This document shows positions 58,732 to 64,000 of a stretch of 64,000 bases of DNA, one piece after another; the stretch's first letter is position 1; every line of letters starts with the position of its first letter. Below the pieces are notes generated by a model, which saw only the letters and a list, made by a program, of their open reading frames with translations, ran no database searches and was not told the origin of the DNA. The stretch is from a bacterium (GTDB lineage Bacteria > UBP14 > UBA6098 > JAFGQG01), in contig JAFGQG010000066.1 of assembly GCA_016935765.1 (NCBI GenBank), positions 1-64,000 of the forward strand, read 5' to 3'. The translations under genes and the position numbers were made by a program.

Positions 58732-59952
58732 ATGGTCAGTGTGATTAGTATTTTGGCGGTTGTTGTTGCGCTTTACATGGCATGGAATATCGGTTCTAAT
58801 GATGTTGCCAATTCGATGGCTTCCGCAGTGGGGGCAAAGGCTATTTCTTTGAGACAAGCGGTGTTTATCGCTTCAGTGCTTAACTTTGTCGGGGCTTATT
58901 TCATAGGGTCACACGTTACAGACACCGTCCGCAAAGGTATTGTGAACCCATCCCTGATAGGTGAGCCCAAATTATACATCGCCGGTGCTCTCGCTGCCCT
59001 TATCGCGGCTGGACTCTGGATAACAATAGCTACCTGGAAATCCTTACCTGTGTCAACTACCCATGCGGTCGTTGGCGCTCTGGTTGGTTTCGGTATGGTC
59101 GCTGGTGGCGCGAAAGCAGTCAATTGGGGCAAACTGGGTCAGGTCGTAGCAAGCTGGGTGATCTCACCACTATTCGCCGGTGTTTTAGCTTATATAATTT
59201 TCAGTATTATTGCTAAATTTATACTGAAAAAACAGGATTCACTCAGGGCTTTTCGAAAAGTCTCGCCATTTTTTATCTTCGCAACCTTCATGATAATATT
59301 TTCATCACTCCTTCTTAAAACTCATCTGGGTGAAAAACTAAGTTTTTCAACATCTAATAGCCTTATTATGTCAGGCGGGATTTCACTAACAATAGCATTT
59401 TTGTATTTCCTGTATATAAGAACCAGAGCCCTCGGTGAAGTGGCTGAGATCGAAAAAATGTTCAGAAAAATACAAATTTTGACTTCCTGTTACGTTGCAC
59501 TTTCTCAAGGCGCGAACGACGTCGCGAACGCTATTGGTCCTGTCGCAGGAATATTTTCAATACTCAAAACCAACAGGATTGAAATGCATGTCGAGGTTTC
59601 TTCTTTTCTTCTCGCGCTTGGGGGTGTGGGAATCATGCTGGGCATCCTCACATGGGGTTATAAAGTAATCGAAACCGTTGGTTCTAAAATAACTGAATTG
59701 AATAATTCAAGAGGTTTTACTATAGATTTTTCTGCTGCAACAAGTATATTGATTGCCTCGAAATTGGGGATGCCGGTTTCGACAACCCACGCAGTTGTAG
59801 GAGCGGTGATCGGTGTGGGATTAGCTCACGGATTGGAAGCTGTCGATCTTAGAGTAATCAAGAAGATTTTCAGCTCGTGGATCCTTACTGTACCTATTGC
59901 CGCTGTAGTTACGATACCAATTTATTATTTCATTATTTGGATTTGGAGGTGA
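58732..59952 (+). CDS. PiT-family inorganic phosphate transporter
   Basis: 406 residues with the duplicated PHO4 signature: AWNIGSNDVANSMASAVGAKAIS near the N-terminus and ALSQGANDVANAIGPVAG at about 255, each followed by a PVSTTHAVVGA motif (LPVSTTHAVVGALVGFG and MPVSTTHAVVGAVIGVG). About ten membrane segments. It imports phosphate with protons or sodium. The following DUF47 gene is its usual companion. The first in-frame ATG is used; the upstream ribosome-binding site (AAGTTTG) is weak. Confidence 0.92.
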   Translation: MVSVISILAVVVALYMAWNIGSNDVANSMASAVGAKAISLRQAVFIASVLNFVGAYFIGSHVTDTVRKGIVNPSLIGEPKLYIAGALAALIAAGLWITIATWKSLPVSTTHAVVGALVGFGMVAGGAKAVNWGKLGQVVASWVISPLFAGVLAYIIFSIIAKFILKKQDSLRAFRKVSPFFIFATFMIIFSSLLLKTHLGEKLSFSTSNSLIMSGGISLTIAFLYFLYIRTRALGEVAEIEKMFRKIQILTSCYVALSQGANDVANAIGPVAGIFSILKTNRIEMHVEVSSFLLALGGVGIMLGILTWGYKVIETVGSKITELNNSRGFTIDFSAATSILIASKLGMPVSTTHAVVGAVIGVGLAHGLEAVDLRVIKKIFSSWILTVPIAAVVTIPIYYFIIWIWR

Positions 59953-59959
59953 AAACATT

Positions 59960-60640
59960 ATGAGAATACATTTTAGAAGTCCTATCCTGATAACCTTTGG
60001 TAAATCTCCATTTGATAATCTCTTAAAGCATGCGTCAAAAGTAACGGAGTGTATAAAATTACTGAAAGACTCGATAGTAAGTTATTCTGACGGGGATTTT
60101 GACCGCTCGTGCGAGCTAGCAAAAGAGGTTTCAAGGACTGAACACGAAGCTGATTTGATCAAAGGGAACATCAGAGCTCATTTACCCAGGGGCTTGCTGA
60201 TGCCTGTGGATAAAGGCATATTTCTTATGCTGCTTAAAGAGCAGGATGCCATCCTTGATTATGCGGAGGATTCAGTGGAGTGGTTGAACATGAAAAGAGT
60301 AATTATTCCGGATGAAATAAAGCAGGATTTCCTGAACCATTTGATGAAAGTCCTGGAAGCAGTCGAAGCTTTGGAGAACGTAGTTAGCAATCTTAAGGAA
60401 ATTGTGGTTGCTTCCGTTCCAACAACCCTTAGGAATTCAATAAAACAAGCAATAAAGGATGTTCATAAGAAAGAATGGGAAGCGGATAATCTGGAAAGGG
60501 TATTATCCAAAAAGATATTCGAATTGAATATTAGCGCTATAGACGTGTTCTTCCTGCTTAAAGCAGTAGATCTTATCGACCAGATAGCCAATCATGCAGA
60601 GAACGCAGGGGATAGGGTTAGAGCTATGCTGGCAAGGTAA
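59960..60640 (+). CDS. DUF47 (PhoU-like) partner of the phosphate transporter
   Basis: 226 residues, all helical. The DUF47/TIGR00153 pattern is visible: LLKHASKVTECIKLLKDSIVSY, SRTEHEADLIKGNIRAHLP, KEWEADNLERVLSKKIFEL and DLIDQIANHAENAGDRVRAML with the ExxD metal-binding motif repeats. DUF47 proteins are PhoU homologues that regulate PiT-type transport or polyphosphate-linked phosphate balance. The gene lies seven bp behind the transporter, an almost universal linkage. It ends the plus-strand operon; a run of Ts follows the stop but no stem is visible. Confidence 0.9.
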   Translation: MRIHFRSPILITFGKSPFDNLLKHASKVTECIKLLKDSIVSYSDGDFDRSCELAKEVSRTEHEADLIKGNIRAHLPRGLLMPVDKGIFLMLLKEQDAILDYAEDSVEWLNMKRVIIPDEIKQDFLNHLMKVLEAVEALENVVSNLKEIVVASVPTTLRNSIKQAIKDVHKKEWEADNLERVLSKKIFELNISAIDVFFLLKAVDLIDQIANHAENAGDRVRAMLAR

Positions 60641-60651
60641 CAGTTTTTTTG

Positions 60652-60795
60652 TCAGGCTGTTTCCGGCGGTTTTTCTAAATCATCAACCTTCGGTATAGCG
60701 GGTTTCTTCTGTGAAGCGATTTTCAGACACCAGAAAAATCCACCATAAAGAACGATAGCGCCAAAAACCAGCATTATCCAGGCACCGATACCCAT
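60652..60795 (-). CDS. 47-residue MetS-like membrane peptide
   Basis: A 48-codon frame on the minus strand: MGIGAWIMLVFGAIVLYGGF, then FWCLKIASQKK and a charged proline-rich tail ending PPETA. GGAGGT lies six bases before the ATG. The single membrane segment with a GG pair resembles the small subunits of MetS-type transporters (methionine/alanine importers), which otherwise sit beside a large NSS permease. Here the preceding same-strand gene (stop 17 bp upstream) is a secreted T9SS protein and the symporter at 56964 is on the other strand. Assignment is by resemblance only. Confidence 0.7.
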   Translation of the reverse strand: MGIGAWIMLVFGAIVLYGGFFWCLKIASQKKPAIPKVDDLEKPPETA

Positions 60796-60811
60796 TTTTA
60801 AACCTCCATTT

Positions 60812-62809
60812 TTATCTTAAAACTAATAAAGTTTCTACAAAATTTCGACCGTCATGGTCTATCTTTACAAGATAAATTCCTGATGGAACTCTATTTCCTG
60901 AAAGGTTCAAGCCGTTCCAACGGAATTCTATTTTTTCTTCATTTATTAATGCTTTTGAAGCAGAATATACAAGCTTTCCTTTTATATCGAAGATGGAAAG
61001 CATAGTTTCCTCTTCACCTGAATATTTTGGAAAGTCGAATTCTATCGTGACCTCGGAATTAAAAGGATTTGGATAGCACATTACACACTCATAATCATTT
61101 GGAAGTCCAGGTGCATCCCATTCCTCGATCCCAATACTTGGAACCATCCAGTATATGACACGATATATCAAATCGTATTGGTCGTCCTCGTCCATCATAT
61201 TTTCAAGTCCGAAAGGAAGGAAGACTATTCTGTTACCTGATCTGTCGACTCTAATCCCACCGCATTTATCCTCATCGCCTCCGAACTTAAATATCGGAAT
61301 GGCATGTTCATCGAAGGGGTATATGATGTCCGGTGTACAGGTATTGTACAATCTTACGAAATTGAATATACCTGTAAGAGTGTCATAATCATAACCCCGA
61401 ACCCAGAATATATCGACAGTTTCACCCAAATAACTGGCGTGCAGGTAATTGTTGATGAAATCAGTTCGACCGACGCTGTATAGATCATCCGCGATATTCT
61501 CCCCGCTTACAAATAAATTACCGTCATCAATGAGATATTGCATTAATGTAATTTCGTCGTCCCTGTTTATTGTATTGTCGGTTGCGTCGCCAGTGAACCA
61601 CATTAGCAACTCATAGTTTTCAATCATATCAGCTCGGATTACTCCTTCATCCCTGTTTACAAGACCATAGTTGACGTCCATTTCATCGAGGATATTTCTA
61701 TAGATATAAACAGTTGAATCATTACCGGAATTATCAATGACAAGGACCGGACCGCCAGTACTTACAACGAACTCCGTCGTATCTGAATCTTCTCCAAGAA
61801 GCGCGTTAACGATCAGGTAGAATTTATTCGCGCTATAAGTTGAAGGTGAGTAAACGTTCAAAGTGATATCTTCGCCAAATCCAGCATCCAGCATCATAGT
61901 ATGAGATGTCTCATGCGTCTCGCTATCAATGACAAAATTGCCGTACCATCCATCTGAAGCATCATATTCAAGTACTATCTGGAAATTATCCTCCCGATAG
62001 CCGTTGTTCTCCAGGTCGATATGGAAGCTCTCAGAAGTGTCGGGAACCATTAGCGCTGTGGTTCTATCGGCACTGGTATAAAACCTTCTGTACATTGCGG
62101 GTAGAGTAGTTCTTGCAGCCTGGAACACTTCATGGGATGTGTATTCCTGGACGAAGACTACGACCTCCAATTCATCCTCGTTCCAATCGGGATTGGATTC
62201 ATACTCGGTTTTGAAAGTGTATTCACCCGGGGTTCCCAGGTTGATTGGTAATCCTTCGCAACCTGGAATTATATTCCTCATTGCATCAAAAAAAACGGTT
62301 TGACCGTTTGGTGCGTTGTACCGGATATTGTTCTCGATTATAACATTATATAACTTGAGGCTCGAGCTGGATATGCCGCTCTCTACCGTTATGTCAGCTA
62401 CGATGGTATCGTCAGCGATATAAATATCGAGGGTGATCGGTGATTCGACCTCCATCTCAGCAGTAATATATGTCTCATATTCGCTATAACTTGGGTTCAT
62501 TGTGCCATCAACCCACAGATCAGGAACCGCCGAACAGCTATAGTAATAAGTACGGCATGTGTTCTCGGGTTCGTTGGCGTGGTAGAAAGGGTCGGAACCG
62601 GGAGAAGGCCACCAGACATGATACCTTATTAATACCAGTCTGTCGGAGTACTCATCTCTTAAGTCATCTAATGCGTTATTCGCGTTTAAGCAAGGTCCGC
62701 AAGTTGTGCTTGTGATGAGTTCCCCAAGGACTACCCTCTCCGCCGCATTAAGCTGAAAAGATAAGACCAAACCTAATAAAAAAGTTAATATCATTATTTT
62801 CCTAAACAT
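60812..62809 (-). CDS. Secreted thioredoxin-like T9SS protein
   Basis: 665 residues from the ATG at 62809, chosen for the GGAGGT upstream and the signal peptide (MFRKIMILTFLLGLVLSF). Residues about 27-120 look thioredoxin-like with a TTCGPCLNANN active-site CxxC, followed by a beta domain, then a region (about 360-560) with VLVIDNSGNDSTVYIYRN and MWFTGDATDNTINRDDEI, and a C-terminal T9SS sorting domain (CYPNPFNSEVTI ... PSGIYLVKI). The middle segment is shared with the next gene. It would be a cell-surface protein, perhaps redox-active. It is followed by the MetS-like peptide. Confidence 0.8.
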   Translation of the reverse strand: MFRKIMILTFLLGLVLSFQLNAAERVVLGELITSTTCGPCLNANNALDDLRDEYSDRLVLIRYHVWWPSPGSDPFYHANEPENTCRTYYYSCSAVPDLWVDGTMNPSYSEYETYITAEMEVESPITLDIYIADDTIVADITVESGISSSSLKLYNVIIENNIRYNAPNGQTVFFDAMRNIIPGCEGLPINLGTPGEYTFKTEYESNPDWNEDELEVVVFVQEYTSHEVFQAARTTLPAMYRRFYTSADRTTALMVPDTSESFHIDLENNGYREDNFQIVLEYDASDGWYGNFVIDSETHETSHTMMLDAGFGEDITLNVYSPSTYSANKFYLIVNALLGEDSDTTEFVVSTGGPVLVIDNSGNDSTVYIYRNILDEMDVNYGLVNRDEGVIRADMIENYELLMWFTGDATDNTINRDDEITLMQYLIDDGNLFVSGENIADDLYSVGRTDFINNYLHASYLGETVDIFWVRGYDYDTLTGIFNFVRLYNTCTPDIIYPFDEHAIPIFKFGGDEDKCGGIRVDRSGNRIVFLPFGLENMMDEDDQYDLIYRVIYWMVPSIGIEEWDAPGLPNDYECVMCYPNPFNSEVTIEFDFPKYSGEEETMLSIFDIKGKLVYSASKALINEEKIEFRWNGLNLSGNRVPSGIYLVKIDHDGRNFVETLLVLR

Positions 62810-62845
62810 AAAAACCTCCATTTCCTCATTGATGTATTGAAAATA

Positions 62846-64000
62846 CTATTTAGCCAGTATCATTTTAACAATTATTGTATTTTTGGCAACACTTATTTTT
62901 GCGAAATAAATTCCGTTCGGTAGAAAGTGACCTCTCTGGTCAGTCGCATTCCACTCAAAATCATGAATTCCGGTGGTCAATTTGCCTAAATTTTGTGAAT
63001 TCAGGAGTTCCCCCGTAATGTTGTAAAATTCTACCGTTGCGGGTTCCATGGATTCATTTGCTACCGCAAACCTGATGGTTGTACTTGCATTGAAAGGATT
63101 AGGGTAATTATTAAAATCTTCGAAAGACACTGGATGTATATTATTTTCTGTGTCTATTCCGGTCTCGATTCCGAACCAGTTCAAAACCTGTCTCATCAAG
63201 TATGCCCTGTCGTCAAAATTATCTATAGCTTCAAAAGCAAAGGAAAGGTAAACGGTTTTATACATTTCGGTTTCTATTCTGATGCCGGCATCCCCGCACA
63301 ACGATTCGCCGTATGAATATTGGAAAATAGTTATTGCAGATTCATCAAAAGGGGCTATCTGGTCAGGGAAATTCATATTATCAGCCCCATCTCCGCCAAC
63401 GCAAAAAAGGTATATGTCATCAGATATTACATCATCAGGAATGCCTTCAATGTCCATCATTTCAGTAAAATCCAGATCATGATTCAAATATTCTGCATGA
63501 AGGTAATCCTGGTGGAAACTTAACCTGCCAAGTTCATCGAGCTCTTTTCCCAGATTGAAGCTGGATATGAATAATTTACCTCCATTATTCAGGAAGCTGG
63601 TTAAAGCTGTTTCATCTGCTGCTTCCAGGGTGTTATCAGTTGGTGTTCCAGTAAACCAGACTATCGCCTCGGAATAGCTTAATTCCTGTGGTGTCAGCTC
63701 CCTTTCTGTTCTATCAAAAACACCATAACATACATCCAGTGTATCGAGACATTGTATATAATAATATTCATAAGGGTCACCCTGATCGTCATCAACAAGG
63801 AGAACGGTAACTCCGGAGATGATTTTAAATACGGTAGTATCGGTTTCTGATTCGCTGGAGATTATCATTGATAGCAATGCTTGACCCCGGCTGCCGAGTG
63901 GATAAGCATCCACTGTGACCGTTTCAACCTCAGCAGGGGATAGGGTCACGTCGGCAGTGAAGGGGAAACACCCGGTTTCAGTGCAAAAACTGGCAACCCA
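62846..64000 (-). CDS. T9SS-secreted protein, 5' end beyond the window
   Basis: 384 residues are visible; the frame stays open to the window edge, so the N-terminus and signal peptide are missing. A GTG at 63949 is only an internal codon. The visible part matches the C-terminal half of the preceding gene: VTVLLVDDDQGDPYEYYY, then WFTGTPTDNTLEAADET and FNNYPNPFNASTTI with the T9SS end PNGIYFAKI. Cysteines near the visible N-terminus (FCTETGC) could belong to a missing domain. It is a diverged tandem paralogue of the neighbour, likely duplicated. A 36-bp gap separates it from the downstream gene. Confidence 0.8.
   Translation of the reverse strand, partial: WVASFCTETGCFPFTADVTLSPAEVETVTVDAYPLGSRGQALLSMIISSESETDTTVFKIISGVTVLLVDDDQGDPYEYYYIQCLDTLDVCYGVFDRTERELTPQELSYSEAIVWFTGTPTDNTLEAADETALTSFLNNGGKLFISSFNLGKELDELGRLSFHQDYLHAEYLNHDLDFTEMMDIEGIPDDVISDDIYLFCVGGDGADNMNFPDQIAPFDESAITIFQYSYGESLCGDAGIRIETEMYKTVYLSFAFEAIDNFDDRAYLMRQVLNWFGIETGIDTENNIHPVSFEDFNNYPNPFNASTTIRFAVANESMEPATVEFYNITGELLNSQNLGKLTTGIHDFEWNATDQRGHFLPNGIYFAKISVAKNTIIVKMILAK

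Noticed and set aside
1-64000. tRNA, rRNA, tmRNA or SRP RNA genes
   Set aside because: No intergenic stretch showed a cloverleaf, rRNA-like or SRP-like core on reading; most gaps are below 120 bp.

Overview
The window reads as ordinary chromosome from an uncultivated, AT-rich, double-membraned bacterium of the FCB supergroup (Cloacimonadota/Marinimicrobia/WOR-3-like candidate phyla; I cannot narrow it further from sequence alone). The grounds are: five secreted proteins ending in a type IX secretion (T9SS) sorting domain (an NPFN motif followed by a GxYxxK-type beta strand); a PorV-like barrel; two GWxTD-domain proteins; LpxH, RlpA and lipoprotein signal peptides. Seven putative promoters follow the classical TTGACA/TATAAT pattern, mostly with a 16-bp spacer. 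No rRNA, tRNA, CRISPR array, phage or complete insertion sequence was recognised.

Layout. 1-10 kb: methionine/folate enzyme, LpxH, then two tRNA methylthiotransferases (MtaB, MiaB) bracketing a Kef-type antiporter with a fused PTS-EIIA domain and a helix-turn-helix protein with its own EIIA domain; then a ParB-like protein paired with a radical-SAM enzyme of the spore-photoproduct-lyase (SPL) family. 10-14 kb is an accessory, decaying stretch: MITE-like GGATGAATG repeats, a nucleosidase, a frame-shifted membrane protein with the 5' stub of an ABC ATPase, an orphan protein, a 20-bp tandem array, a FemAB-like acyltransferase and a cluster of palindromes. 14-20 kb: a large secreted VWA/cohesin/dockerin protein co-transcribed with a cohesin-like lipoprotein, then a DUF2135 lipoprotein. 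20-25 kb: rpsT (TTG start), a YtfJ/YtfI-like pair and a divergent gingipain-like C25 protein.

25-36 kb is housekeeping on the plus strand: ferredoxin, dnaG and rpoD (overlapping), a CitD/CitE pair without CitF, glyA, and an envelope-sugar cluster (Ugd, UbiA-type phosphoribosyltransferase, DUF362, DPM1-like glycosyltransferase). 36-47 kb: OsmC/DUF1858 pair, an outer-membrane barrel, HemW, a giant Ig-like repeat T9SS protein and a PorV-CARDB-OmpA fusion. 47-56.6 kb is a long minus-strand operon: glnA, two GWxTD proteins, an acidic TPR protein, Dus, PyrK, PyrD, RlpA. 56.7-60.6 kb is a plus-strand transport operon: a 35-residue membrane peptide, a sodium:solute symporter, a lone EutN/CcmL microcompartment vertex protein, a PiT phosphate transporter and its DUF47 partner. 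On the opposite strand follow a MetS-like 47-residue membrane peptide and two related secreted T9SS proteins, the last truncated by the window edge.

Best candidates for something undescribed: the ParB-like/SPL radical-SAM pair; the cohesin-lipoprotein/dockerin-VWA pair; the CitD with a displaced modification serine and no CitF; the two unannotated transporter-type micropeptides; and the lone BMC vertex protein inside a transport operon.
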